Assembly (NCBI GenBank): GCA_002505455.1
Contig: DAVB01000010.1
Coordinates: forward strand, 1 to 12,765
Origin: Euryarchaeota archaeon UBA52
GTDB taxonomy: Archaea; Thermoplasmatota; Poseidoniia; Poseidoniales; Thalassarchaeaceae
Direction: 5' to 3'
DNA: 12,765 nucleotides
Shown piece by piece: positions 1-8,179 of this stretch. The notes under the pieces are model-generated. The model made no database searches and was not told the DNA's origin. It was given only the letters and a program-made list of their open reading frames with translations. The stretch's first letter is position 1; every line of letters starts with the position of its first letter. The translations under genes and the position numbers were made by a program.

Positions 1-32
1 CGACCCGGGTTCAAATCCCGGCACGAGCACCA
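1..32 (+). tRNA. 3' end of a tRNA (identity unknown, truncated by window edge)
   Basis: Only the T arm and the 3' side of the acceptor stem are present. The T stem 5-9 (CCGGG) pairs fully with 17-21 (CCCGG) around the loop TTCAAAT. Seven acceptor bases follow at 22-28, then discriminator A at 29 and an encoded CCA at 30-32. The anticodon lies outside the window, so the amino acid cannot be named. The complementary 5' acceptor strand would read GCTCGTG. Encoded CCA contrasts with the tRNA-Thr further along, which has none. Confidence 0.88.
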
Positions 33-142
33 TTATCGCTTCAGACCCACCAGGGCCTTCCTTCCTCATTGGCGTTTTCTAATGCCTGCTCGGTGAATTC
101 AAACGGCTAGATAACCGACATCATCCTTGCCCCTGTTAAAAT
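33..142. other. intergenic spacer after tRNA, nothing recognised
   Basis: No convincing open frame, hairpin or repeat was found here. A short T-rich patch (GTTTTCT, about 74-80) could help end tRNA transcription, but it is weak. Confidence 0.4.
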
Positions 143-156
143 CGAAACTTAGGTTA
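143..156 (+). promoter_or_regulatory. candidate BRE/TATA for the first propeller gene
   Basis: CGAAA at 143-147, a good BRE-like sequence, is followed directly by the AT-rich TTAGGTTA (149-156). The TATA centre is about 26 bases upstream of the ATG at 178, which would give a leaderless transcript. The TATA match is poor, so this rests mainly on position and the BRE. Confidence 0.3.
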
Positions 157-177
157 ACTGGTAATTTTTGGCATCGC

Positions 178-2802
178 ATGATAGGAATGCAAGATCTCAC
201 ACAGAAGAACCCGTTTTACGCCATCTCCATGGTCCTCTTGATGATAGCAATGTCACTTTCGCAGACCTCGGGAGTTTTGCTAGAAGATGAAAATCGGGAA
301 CGCAATACAACACAGATATCACAGGCTTCCGAGTCATCGTTTCTTTTCGATACGGGCACTCGTCATGACAGTGTCAATGCAATGGCATACTCTCCCACCG
401 GCGATCTTGTAGTCGGGGGTACTTTGTGCGCTCTCTACGAGCTTCCCGATTCCCCGGAGACCTGCTCCATTACGATTGATGAGGCCGTGATATCGACAGA
501 CGAGTATGCATCTGCATATATCTTGACAATGGACCCTTCCGGAGTTCCGAAAGACATCCAGATGTTCAATTCTGATGGCGGCGACAGGGTCGACTCAATT
601 GTTTTTGCACAGAACGGCGACATGTTGGTGGCAGGTAGCGCTTGCTGGCTTCAGGATACGTCCTGCACACTCACCGGTTTCGGCATCTCCCTCCCTGCAG
701 TAGACGAAGGCGGGGACGCATGGATCGCAAGATTGGGCCAGGGTGGCGAGGCTGTTTGGTCGTTTATGATCGGATCCAAAGGTTTCGATACCATTCACTC
801 CATAGCCGAGTCTCCCGACGGTTCGATATACATCACAGGAACATTCTGTCAGGGCGTTTCACTTCTCTGCAAGATACCCATAGGAGATCAACTGCATCAA
901 TCAAAGGGCGGCGCAGATGTCATGCTTGCAAAACTGTCATCAGAAGGGGACGTGATTTGGTCTAAATCATTCGGTAGCGGATCAACCGATACTGACATGT
1001 TCAACAGTTGGTATTCACTCAGTCAGAAGGGGTTAGTGGCCACCGAAGATGGAGGAGTACTGATTTCTGGCTGGGCATGCGAGAGTTGGAATGCCAACTG
1101 CCAAATGACTATCGAGACGGGATACGTTGTTTACAACCACAATGCGTACATTCTCAAATATGCCAGCAATGGCAGTATCGAACGATTAACTACGATGAAT
1201 GGAGATGGCGCCGATTTCGTTCAGGCTATGGTCGCCGTCAACGATGATAAGGTTTTGATCGCCGGCAATCATTACTCTTCCACCCTATATGCGGGATCTT
1301 TGAGCGTATACAACTCGGGAGGTTCAGATGCATGGTATGCAATCTATAACCACTCCTCGCATCTATTCGAGGATCTTTGGGACTCGAACAGTGATGGTAA
1401 TGAGGCCTTCCACTCTGCTGTAGTTACGCCTGATGGTAATCTTGTTCTGGGCGGAACACAATGCTGGGGCAATGGCGCAGATTGTCCATTTTCAATCGAA
1501 ACCAAGCCGGGCTCAGAGTCAACCAGATACAGCTCGACAAATGCCGAGGGCTTCCTCATGCTTCACGACATTGAATGGGACAGCATTGCATGGATGAGGG
1601 GTATAGACGTACACGACTACTCCGACTCTACCGCGTCATATTTGAGTGATTTAGCTGTAAGCAATACAGGAAATATTGCAGCTAATTTCCCAGTATGTGT
1701 ATCCGACAACCATACGGATTGCACTGCGGGTATAGGGAATCAGATATTCTCCTCGGTGGACAATGCGACCCTGATCTACCAGATAACATTTGATTCAGAT
1801 GGAGATGGAATAATGGACGCTCACGACCTTTGCCTCACATCCCCTGAGGCCGGGTGGGTTTCTATCCCCGCCTCGGATTTTGACGGAGATGGCTGCAGGG
1901 ACTCCGATCAGGATGATGACGATGATGGAGATGGAGTTGACGATTCTTCAGACCATTTCCCCATGAACCCCTTGGAATGGCAAGATACGGATGGTGACGG
2001 CATCGGCGATAATCAGGATGGCGATGACGACTCAGATGGATGGACAGATGCCGAGGAGGCAGGATGTGGGAGCACCGATCCACTCAGCGCTTCTGACACT
2101 CCGCTGGACACGGATGGCGATGGCGCCTGCAATCATATCGATTCAGACGACGATGGGGATGATGTCGATGACGTCCTCGATGCCTTCCCTCTTGAGATAT
2201 GTGCCAGCTTAGACAGAGACATGGACGGCATGCCCGACCAACTAACCGTCCCAGGTTGCCCGACATCACTACTCGTGGACTCAGATGATGACAATGATGG
2301 TGTCCTCGACGCCGACGATGTGGATCCCTTGGACTCCGACGTGGGGGGCGATTCAGATGGAGATGGTAAGCCAGATTGGGTTACTGGTGATGCCACTTCG
2401 AGATACGATCAGGACTCAGATGATGACAACGACGGCGTGTTGGATGTCGATGATGCATTCCCACTCGTGCCAACAGAGTCTGTAGACTCCGATGGCGACG
2501 GCATCGGCGATAATACTGATACAGACGACGATGACGATGGCTGGTCGGATTACGATGAGACGCAATGTAACTCTGACCCGCTAGTCCCGACAGACATTCC
2601 CCGAGACGCCGATAAAGACGGAACATGCGATGTCATGGAATCCTCCCTATCGTTCGAAAGTTATGCTCCAATCGTAGTTGTACTCGTTTTGGTTTTGGCA
2701 GCAGGCATGGCATTATCGGCACGCATGGGCCAGAAATCATTCACCCCCACCGTGCCACCCAGCCCTCCGCCACTCCCGCTCAAGGAAGAAGATGAAGATT
2801 GA
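178..2802 (+). CDS. surface-anchored seven-blade propeller protein with Ca-binding TSP3-like stalk
   Basis: A predicted 874-residue exported protein of unknown specific function. A short N-terminal hydrophobic stretch (YAISMVLLMIAMSL) acts as signal peptide. About seven repeats of roughly 60-80 residues follow (to about 1790). Each has a D...SIA..PDG.L...G core and most have a GGxDA..A.....G...W segment, as in SBBP-type beta-propeller repeats. Six repeats carry a Cys pair just after the core. Next comes an Asp-rich array of DxDGDGxxD calcium-binding motifs (1792-2640), then one transmembrane helix (PIVVVLVLVLAAGMAL) and a short Pro-rich, acidic tail. The protein is therefore probably anchored by its C terminus with the propeller held outside on a calcium-stiffened stalk. 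The frame is open from a TTG at 127, but ATG 178 (or 187) gives a compact signal peptide. Likely roles are adhesion, ligand binding or scaffolding; the sequence does not decide. Confidence 0.82.
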   Translation: MIGMQDLTQKNPFYAISMVLLMIAMSLSQTSGVLLEDENRERNTTQISQASESSFLFDTGTRHDSVNAMAYSPTGDLVVGGTLCALYELPDSPETCSITIDEAVISTDEYASAYILTMDPSGVPKDIQMFNSDGGDRVDSIVFAQNGDMLVAGSACWLQDTSCTLTGFGISLPAVDEGGDAWIARLGQGGEAVWSFMIGSKGFDTIHSIAESPDGSIYITGTFCQGVSLLCKIPIGDQLHQSKGGADVMLAKLSSEGDVIWSKSFGSGSTDTDMFNSWYSLSQKGLVATEDGGVLISGWACESWNANCQMTIETGYVVYNHNAYILKYASNGSIERLTTMNGDGADFVQAMVAVNDDKVLIAGNHYSSTLYAGSLSVYNSGGSDAWYAIYNHSSHLFEDLWDSNSDGNEAFHSAVVTPDGNLVLGGTQCWGNGADCPFSIETKPGSESTRYSSTNAEGFLMLHDIEWDSIAWMRGIDVHDYSDSTASYLSDLAVSNTGNIAANFPVCVSDNHTDCTAGIGNQIFSSVDNATLIYQITFDSDGDGIMDAHDLCLTSPEAGWVSIPASDFDGDGCRDSDQDDDDDGDGVDDSSDHFPMNPLEWQDTDGDGIGDNQDGDDDSDGWTDAEEAGCGSTDPLSASDTPLDTDGDGACNHIDSDDDGDDVDDVLDAFPLEICASLDRDMDGMPDQLTVPGCPTSLLVDSDDDNDGVLDADDVDPLDSDVGGDSDGDGKPDWVTGDATSRYDQDSDDDNDGVLDVDDAFPLVPTESVDSDGDGIGDNTDTDDDDDGWSDYDETQCNSDPLVPTDIPRDADKDGTCDVMESSLSFESYAPIVVVLVLVLAAGMALSARMGQKSFTPTVPPSPPPLPLKEEDED
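355..1740 (+). repeat. seven propeller-like protein repeats, six with Cys pairs
   Basis: Repeat cores in order are HDSVNAMAYSPTGDLVVGGT, DRVDSIVFAQNGDMLVAGS, FDTIHSIAESPDGSIYITGT, SLSQKGLVATEDGGVLISGW, DFVQAMVAVNDDKVLIAGN, EAFHSAVVTPDGNLVLGGT and SYLSDLAVSNTGNIAANFP. In all but the fifth, a Cys follows almost immediately and a second Cys comes 6, 7 or 11 residues later. The fifth lacks both. Seven repeats match a common propeller blade number. Confidence 0.7.
1792..2640 (+). repeat. thrombospondin type-3-like Asp-rich calcium-binding array
   Basis: Roughly ten DxDGDGxxD-type motifs occur in tandem, for example DSDGDGIMDAHD, DTDGDGIGDNQD, DSDDDNDGVLDADD and DADKDGTCD. Some are spaced by segments of the form DGW(T/S)D..E...C.S.DPL...D. 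This is the usual calcium-loop stalk of extracellular archaeal and bacterial proteins. Near-identical DNA copies lie within the array: 1990-2013 and 2491-2514 differ at one base of 24, and 2278 onward resembles 2413 onward. Confidence 0.85.
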
Positions 2803-2830
2803 ATCTCCCGGTAAACCGAACGCCGCACCG

Positions 2831-2838
2831 ATTATGTG
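2831..2838 (+). promoter_or_regulatory. candidate TATA box for the second propeller gene
   Basis: ATTATGTG lies in the 59-base gap after the upstream stop codon. Its centre is about 28 bases before the ATG at 2862, again the leaderless spacing. It is one of few AT-rich octamers in the gap, but readthrough from the upstream gene is equally possible. Confidence 0.3.
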
Positions 2839-2861
2839 TCAATCCATTTCCGGACGCCTCG

Positions 2862-4622
2862 ATGAACAGTGTGCCCTGGGCATTTCTAACTGTCATAATC
2901 CTCTCATCACAGACTGCCGCCTCTGCTGTTTCCCATCATCCCGAGTGGGATGACGCGCAGGGTCTAACGGGCTGGTGGGAAGATGTTGTTAGCGATGTTC
3001 TGATTGACGAATCAACCGGCGATATATTTGTCACCGGGACATATCGATTTGATCTCCATGCAGGCCCGTTCTCACTAGCTGCGCAGCAACATCATGAGAG
3101 TGGAAATACCAGCGACATATTCGTAGCAAGGTGGTCTGGCGACAATTGGGCATGGATTGCTACTGCAGGGGGCCCAGACAATGATTGGGGTTCTTCGCTT
3201 GCGATGACGAATGACGGATCTTTGTACGTGGCCGGGGCTTTCCGCTCTAACATCTCAACCTTCGGTACGCATCAGCTATCAAATTCCGACACGACTCCGA
3301 GAACACTGACCACATCTCCCACGTCAGAGGCGTTTCTAGCAAGATTGGACCCTTCCAATGGGAACTGGATGTGGGTTTCCGGATTCGAGGGCCAGGCACA
3401 CTCCGATTGGTCCGTCGCCATCGAGTCTAGTGTTTCAGGAGGAGTCTACGTCGCTGGAAATTATGCAAGCAACTCACTGGTTCATGATGGCAGGACTCTG
3501 ATGTCTGGCTGGGGTGACGGGGGTCTGACCGACGCTTTCGTTGCAGAATTCAACTCAACAGGTGCCCTTCTTGCCTATTCGAGTGTTTTCGATCCCGATG
3601 CAAGTCTTGAGGTCAGCGATCTCGCCGTTACCACGGAGGGGCTGGTCCTCCTAGCTGGCCATTATATTGGTCAGGCAGCATATGCGGTACCGAATAAGAC
3701 AGTCAATGAAGCACCGGGTTACTCAGAGGGTTTTGTGGCTGCATGGCAACCAGTCAACCAGACATGGATGTGGATGGCGTCAATCGGGGGCACCGGAAGT
3801 GACGAGATATACTCAATTTCCCAAGATGGTGATGGGGGAGCATACGTCCTCGCTCGCTCTTCTTCGCTAGTTACGTATTCTATCAATCCGGATAACTCAT
3901 CGAGAATAGCCAGTCCGAATTCCGGCCTTCCCGGAACTACAGACGTCTTAGTTTCCAGAATCACTGGCCATGGAGACTGGCTTTGGACAACATCGGTGAC
4001 CGGTGCCGGTAACGACGATGCGCATTCAATAGCCGCGATGAATGGGGGGGCCGTGGTTTCAGGGGGAACAGCCTCGATTACCATGACATTCGGGGCCCAT
4101 GGCATCCAGAAGAGTGACGATCCCCTAAATATGGATCTGTGGATTGCTGGAATCGGAGACTCGGGGACGTGGAAGTGGGCTATGAACGCGGGAATGGCAA
4201 AGTGGCCCGAGGAAACTTCCCTCGATCATTCAAGAGGCGTATCCGCGTTAGGTGGTTCATTCTCCACCACCTATGTCGATTTTGATGATAGCAGAATATG
4301 GAACTGGGATAATGAAAGCACGTATCAGTGGCCTGATGCATTTTTCGCACTCCTCAATCACAATCCAAATCAAGATTGCACTGACGCTGATGGCGCATCA
4401 GACAATCCTGAATGTGATGATTTTGATGGCGGTTCCTCTAATGATGGCAATTCCGGTCAAGACGGATCCGGTGATGGAACGGGAGGAACTGACGCATCTG
4501 AAGACGTAGGGGAAACCTCGGAAGTTGGAGTATTTGGCATACTTGTTGTACTGCTGATCGTTGGCATGATAATCGTGATTATCCTAATTTCAAGAACTGA
4601 AGAAGAGTCAAGCGACGAATGA
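2862..4622 (+). CDS. second surface-anchored seven-repeat propeller-like protein
   Basis: A predicted 586-residue exported protein, specific function unknown. The signal peptide MNSVPWAFLTVIILSSQTAASA ends in a good AxA-type site. Seven repeats follow with cores such as VSDVLIDESTGDIFVTGTY, WGSSLAMTNDGSLYVAGAF, WSVAIESSVSGGVYVAGNY, VSDLAVTTEGLVLLAGHY and IYSISQDGDGGAYVLA. These are separated by DAF.A...P..G.W.W segments, the same plan as the upstream protein but without blade cysteines. A low-complexity Asp/Gly/Ser linker (about 4380-4510, with one Cys pair) leads to a transmembrane helix (VFGILVVLLIVGMIIVIILI) and an acidic tail. A TTG at 2799 would extend the frame over the previous stop, but ATG 2862 starts exactly at the signal peptide. 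It is probably a divergent relative of the upstream gene, possibly co-transcribed. Its 3' end overlaps the convergent protease gene by 15 bases. Confidence 0.8.
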   Translation: MNSVPWAFLTVIILSSQTAASAVSHHPEWDDAQGLTGWWEDVVSDVLIDESTGDIFVTGTYRFDLHAGPFSLAAQQHHESGNTSDIFVARWSGDNWAWIATAGGPDNDWGSSLAMTNDGSLYVAGAFRSNISTFGTHQLSNSDTTPRTLTTSPTSEAFLARLDPSNGNWMWVSGFEGQAHSDWSVAIESSVSGGVYVAGNYASNSLVHDGRTLMSGWGDGGLTDAFVAEFNSTGALLAYSSVFDPDASLEVSDLAVTTEGLVLLAGHYIGQAAYAVPNKTVNEAPGYSEGFVAAWQPVNQTWMWMASIGGTGSDEIYSISQDGDGGAYVLARSSSLVTYSINPDNSSRIASPNSGLPGTTDVLVSRITGHGDWLWTTSVTGAGNDDAHSIAAMNGGAVVSGGTASITMTFGAHGIQKSDDPLNMDLWIAGIGDSGTWKWAMNAGMAKWPEETSLDHSRGVSALGGSFSTTYVDFDDSRIWNWDNESTYQWPDAFFALLNHNPNQDCTDADGASDNPECDDFDGGSSNDGNSGQDGSGDGTGGTDASEDVGETSEVGVFGILVVLLIVGMIIVIILISRTEEESSDE

Positions 4623-5840
4623 CCAGTAAGCTTCTCTGATTTGTTGGTTGGCATCCATGCATGCGACTACGTCAGCAGGCCTCTGAGGCATTTCAGATGT
4701 ACCGTCCAAGTGATCGATTATTGGTTGTATGTTGGACATGTTCACCACGCCCCAGCCGACTTGAGTGCATGGTGCGACTGGAGAAATTGGAAGCGTCCCA
4801 GTCGTCGGGTCCCATGTCGAGAAGCTTGGATACCATGCTGATAGATTCAATGCCTCTCGAAGATCTGAATTTGTAATTGATTGGAGCGAATTAGTGCTAT
4901 TCACCAGGAAACCGCCTCTTTCCTCAGAGGCGCCTGACCCATTGTCCATCCCAGTTTCCCGTAGGGTCTCCAAGACCTCGCTCAATATCCCTGCAGTTCT
5001 CGGTGTCGCGAAAGAAGTCCCAGAAGTCACGTGATAGCCGTCAATATCATCGTGGTTAGGAAGGAGCTGGGTCCAATCCGCGGCTATATCGGGGTATGAG
5101 CCGCTCATGGTTTCCTTTTGATCATCATCTTCCTCAGCGTAGCCCGATATCCCGATCGACCACGGCGGTCCAGCCGTTGAATCTTGCACTGCTGGTGACG
5201 GCGTGTTGTCCGATGCGCCCGTGTGGATCTTGCCCTCATGGACGACCGCTACCTTGGTTGCATCTTCGATTCCCGGCACAGGTATGGAACCAATCGGTCC
5301 GAATGAGGTGGAGATGATATCAACAAGCGGCTGATTAGCGGCCGCTAGCACCGCTGCATCGCTGAAACCCTCTACGAAGAATATCACGGCATCCGGATTC
5401 GCATCGAGAACGGATCCAGTGACAGCGGTGCCATGTCCATCAGAGGGATCGTCAAGAATCGGTATGTCAGTCTCATCGTCCGGAGTTGTACCTATTATCC
5501 TGGTGCCCACAAACCAAACGATGTCCTGAGAAGTGATGTTGTCCCAGCACGTGGAGCGATCTGCTTCATATCTCTCTGTCCAACTCCCCTCTTGAGTAAG
5601 ATTGCACCACATCGTAACTCCCAAACCATCTAGCAACCATTGCGGGTATGATTCATTCATTGCAAAGTGGACGTGATACACATTGATTCCCGTATCGATA
5701 GGGGCGACCACGCTGTAATGCCAAGCATCCTCGCCATCGGGTTCGACATCAAGTGCATCTTCGTCACTTCCAAAGCAACCACTGAGGGACATAGACATCA
5801 TCAATACAGATACCACAATGGCCCATGATGATGCTCGCAT
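4608..5840 (-). CDS. S8 (subtilisin-family) serine protease, predicted lipoprotein
   Basis: A predicted 410-residue secreted peptidase. From ATG 5840 the signal peptide is MRASSWAIVVSVLMMSMSLSGC, with lipobox LSGC at residues 19-22, so the mature protein should be lipid-anchored outside the membrane. The catalytic triad is visible: Asp49 in VVAPIDTGI, His136 in DGHGTAVTGSV and Ser276 in TSGTSFATPRTAGIL. Asn212 in ASDNTPSP is the likely oxyanion-hole residue. DIISTSFGP matches the conserved substrate-binding strand. The region between Asp and His holds a short Cys-containing insertion (Cys79, Cys98). A frame extension to GTG 5861 would put 7 residues before the signal peptide and run into the likely TATA box, so ATG is preferred. 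There is no obvious propeptide domain. Substrates are unknown; the facing surface proteins are candidates by context only. Confidence 0.88.
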   Translation of the reverse strand: MRASSWAIVVSVLMMSMSLSGCFGSDEDALDVEPDGEDAWHYSVVAPIDTGINVYHVHFAMNESYPQWLLDGLGVTMWCNLTQEGSWTERYEADRSTCWDNITSQDIVWFVGTRIIGTTPDDETDIPILDDPSDGHGTAVTGSVLDANPDAVIFFVEGFSDAAVLAAANQPLVDIISTSFGPIGSIPVPGIEDATKVAVVHEGKIHTGASDNTPSPAVQDSTAGPPWSIGISGYAEEDDDQKETMSGSYPDIAADWTQLLPNHDDIDGYHVTSGTSFATPRTAGILSEVLETLRETGMDNGSGASEERGGFLVNSTNSLQSITNSDLREALNLSAWYPSFSTWDPTTGTLPISPVAPCTQVGWGVVNMSNIQPIIDHLDGTSEMPQRPADVVACMDANQQIREAYWSFVA

Positions 5841-5863
5841 AGTCGGGTCGAACCAACTCACCC

Positions 5864-5877
5864 CTGTATCTCTTTCG
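5864..5877 (-). promoter_or_regulatory. candidate BRE/TATA for the protease gene
   Basis: Read on the minus strand, CGAAA (BRE-like) runs into GAGATACAG, with the TATA centre about 28 bases upstream of the ATG at 5840. That is the position expected for a leaderless archaeal transcript and supports ATG over the upstream GTG. It lies in the 86-base divergent gap shared with the flavoprotein gene. Confidence 0.42.
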
Positions 5878-5926
5878 CGAGGTTGTATGCGGGAGATTCA
5901 AGAATGGGGCAGATTAAGGTCAATTG

Positions 5927-6418
5927 ATGGCAGACCTCAAAATCATAGTCGCGACTGACGGGAAGAACCTCGAACTCGCACGTAGAGTCAGAGATATCGC
6001 GATGAGTAGGATGTGCGATTCTGAGATTATTGATCTCTCTACATATGAACTCCCGTTGTACACAAGCAAGACATCAAATGGCGATGCGAAGGAACTTAAT
6101 TCGCTAATTCAGGCCCTCGAAGACTCTTCCCCCTGGTTCGTATTGCTTCCCGAGTATAATGGGGGATTGCCTCCAGTTTGGATAAATGCCCTAACTTGGC
6201 TGTCCGTCCAGCATGATGATTTCAGGAAGATGTTCAATAGAAGACGCGTAGCCATAGGCACAGCCAGTGGGGGGCACGGATGGAAAGCGCTTGCAGCCAT
6301 GAGAGAGCAGTTCGCACACCTCGGATCAGACGTAGTTGGACGCTATCTCAGAGATGCAAAGGGAGCACCTGCCAAGGATGAGACGATTGAGGAAATTCTT
6401 GATCGTCTCGACCTCTGA
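5927..6418 (+). CDS. NADPH-dependent FMN reductase-like flavoprotein
   Basis: A 163-residue flavodoxin-fold protein of the FMN_red family, which reduces FMN or other acceptors (metals, quinones, azo compounds) with NAD(P)H. The family signature is clear: a first strand LKIIVATDG leading into the phosphate-loop region, and LPEYNGGLPPVWINALTWLS (about residues 79-98), equivalent to the PEYNxSxPxxLKNAxDWxS motif. RRVAIGTASGGHGWKALAAM (about 110-129) is equivalent to the conserved GTxGGxxGxxALxxLR segment. The length is typical. ATG 5927 is preferred over the TTG one codon before; AAGGT at 5916-5920 is a fair ribosome-binding site. It reads in the same direction as sufS, 57 bases upstream, so it may supply reducing power near Fe-S assembly, but that is inference. 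The actual substrate is unknown. Confidence 0.85.
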   Translation: MADLKIIVATDGKNLELARRVRDIAMSRMCDSEIIDLSTYELPLYTSKTSNGDAKELNSLIQALEDSSPWFVLLPEYNGGLPPVWINALTWLSVQHDDFRKMFNRRRVAIGTASGGHGWKALAAMREQFAHLGSDVVGRYLRDAKGAPAKDETIEEILDRLDL

Positions 6419-6475
6419 ACCCTCTAGCCAGTACGCGCTTTGATAGCATTGGGCTGACACGGTATAACGATTGAG

Positions 6476-7699
6476 ATGCACAACATACGCGAGTTGAGGG
6501 CTGAATTCCCGATTCTGAGTAGGGTGCTCCCTAATGGAAAACCACTGGTATATTTCGACAACGCCGCGACAAGTCAGAAGCCCTCTTCAGTAATTGATGC
6601 AATGAGCGGTTTCTATGAGACATTCAATTCTAACGCTCATAGGGCGAACCACACTCTTGCAGATGAAGCAACAACCGCGCTTGAATCCGCAAGGTCTTCC
6701 ATAGCTGCCTTCTTTGGAGCGGAACCATCCAATCTGATTTACACGAGCGGGACTACCGAGGCGATCAACCTGGTTGCTTATGCGTGGGCCCGCAGAAATC
6801 TCTCGGAAGGCGATGCAGTAGTTCTAACGGAAATGGAACACCACGCAGACATCGTTCCATGGCAGGAACTTTCGAAGGAGATTGGAATCGAAGTCAGATT
6901 CGTGCCACTTGATTTGGAAAAAATGGCCTTGGATATGGACGCCTTCCAGCATGCTCTCGATGGGGCCGAACTTGTTGGGATAGTACACACCAGCAATGTG
7001 CTGGGAATCAGGAATCCCATTGAGGATATCATACGCCTTTCCCATGAATCAGGAGCAAAAGTACTCGTTGACGCTGCCCAGGGCGCTGCCCATGAGAGAA
7101 TCGATTTCATCAATCTCGGCGCTGATTTCGTTGCACTCTCAGCACACAAAATGGCCGGACCCACTGGAATCGGCGCACTATTAGCCACTGACGAGGTACT
7201 CTCGCAGTGCGGCCCCTTCCTTACCGGGGGCCAGATGATCAGATCCGTCTCGATAGAGGGGTCAAGCTACAGGGACGGTTCCGCGATGCTCGAGACGGGA
7301 ACGCCCAGGATCGCTGAAGCCATCGGATGGGGTGCTGCAGTAGATTGGCTATCAAAGATCGATTTCAAGGAAATGCACGATCACATCAAACACCTCGCAA
7401 TAACTGCATCCAATGGCATGAAAGAAATTGATGGAATCAGGGTATTCTCAGACCCAGTACGGCCTGAGAGCAGTGGAACAATATCATTCCTTCATGAGCG
7501 AATAACCAGTGATGACATGGCCATGTTGCTGGACGAGGGAGGCTTCGCCATACGGACCGGGCAGCACTGCGCACAACCACTTATGGACGCTCTCGGAGTA
7601 CTTTCCACAAACCGGATATCCTTGTGGATATACAACACCGAAGAGGAAGTCAAATCCTTCCTCAGCCATCTCCGTATGATCTGTGAGCGATTCGGCTAG
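6476..7699 (+). CDS. sufS: cysteine desulfurase SufS (class II)
   Basis: A 407-residue PLP enzyme that removes sulfur from L-cysteine, giving alanine and a protein-bound persulfide for Fe-S cluster assembly. The full family pattern is present: YFDNAATSQKP (26-36), NAHRANHTLA (53-62), TSGTTEAINLVA (90-101), EMEHHADIVPWQ (119-130), HTSNVLG (171-177) and DAAQGAAH (199-206). The PLP-binding Lys225 lies in SALSAHKMAGPTGIG-like context. The persulfide-forming Cys365 is in RTGQHCAQP, the SufS/CsdA-type loop rather than the longer IscS loop. Length is normal for the family. sufE starts 42 bases downstream, the expected partner. No strong ribosome-binding site is seen before the ATG. Confidence 0.97.
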   Translation: MHNIRELRAEFPILSRVLPNGKPLVYFDNAATSQKPSSVIDAMSGFYETFNSNAHRANHTLADEATTALESARSSIAAFFGAEPSNLIYTSGTTEAINLVAYAWARRNLSEGDAVVLTEMEHHADIVPWQELSKEIGIEVRFVPLDLEKMALDMDAFQHALDGAELVGIVHTSNVLGIRNPIEDIIRLSHESGAKVLVDAAQGAAHERIDFINLGADFVALSAHKMAGPTGIGALLATDEVLSQCGPFLTGGQMIRSVSIEGSSYRDGSAMLETGTPRIAEAIGWGAAVDWLSKIDFKEMHDHIKHLAITASNGMKEIDGIRVFSDPVRPESSGTISFLHERITSDDMAMLLDEGGFAIRTGQHCAQPLMDALGVLSTNRISLWIYNTEEEVKSFLSHLRMICERFG

Positions 7700-7741
7700 T
7701 GACTCGGAACCCTTGAAAGAAGCCGCCGATGTATCTGACCG

Positions 7742-8179
7742 ATGGCCGAACGCACGTGGCCCGAGGCACTTGACAAAGTGGTCCAAGCTTTCGAGAACTG
7801 TTTCGATGCAATGGAGCGCTACGAACTCCTTTTCGAATACGCTGGCAATACCGAGATGACGCTGCCCCCCGATCATTGGAACGACGAGAACATGATACAC
7901 GGCTGTCAGTCCAGAGCACATGTCGAATGCAGTGTTGACGAACTAGGATTATTCAGGATGAGGGGAGGAGCAGACGCTCAGATAGTCCAAGGATTGATGG
8001 AAATCACGAGAATCGCCGTCGACGGCTCATCTTGCGAGGATGTCGCAGCTTTGAATCCCGATTTCGTAGACGCAATGGGGTTCAGGTCAGCACTGACACC
8101 GAGCAGATCCAATGGATTCATGAACATGCTTGAAAGGGTCAGGAACGAGGCCAGAAGACTATCAGGGGAATTTGAATGA
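7742..8179 (+). CDS. sufE: SufE-like sulfur acceptor protein
   Basis: A 145-residue protein that takes the persulfide from SufS, stimulates desulfurase activity and passes sulfur on to the scaffold. Key signatures are IHGCQSRAHV, with acceptor Cys55 matching the GCQSxVW motif, then GGADAQIVQGLMEI (about 75-88) and SRSNGFMNMLERVR near the C terminus, matching the SPSRxNGxxxMxxxI segment. Length is typical of SufE. It lies directly after sufS, and its stop overlaps the start of the next gene by four bases (ATGA), implying translational coupling. SufE is mainly described in bacteria, so a bacterial origin for the gene is plausible. Confidence 0.95.
   Translation: MAERTWPEALDKVVQAFENCFDAMERYELLFEYAGNTEMTLPPDHWNDENMIHGCQSRAHVECSVDELGLFRMRGGADAQIVQGLMEITRIAVDGSSCEDVAALNPDFVDAMGFRSALTPSRSNGFMNMLERVRNEARRLSGEFE

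Noticed and set aside
1862..2626. Several His/Arg- or Met-rich short frames in the stalk region
   Set aside because: They are alternate readings of the GATGGNGAT-type repeats encoding the Asp-rich array.
1792..2640. Possible CRISPR-like or tandem DNA repeat
   Set aside because: Spacing is irregular, the units are coding, and the translation explains the periodicity.
3719..4105. 128-codon minus-strand frame
   Set aside because: It lies inside the second propeller gene; the apparent coding quality comes from the repeats on the other strand.
7484..7921. 145-codon minus-strand frame across the sufS-sufE junction
   Set aside because: It overlaps two well-supported genes in the opposite direction and shows no domain or start signal.
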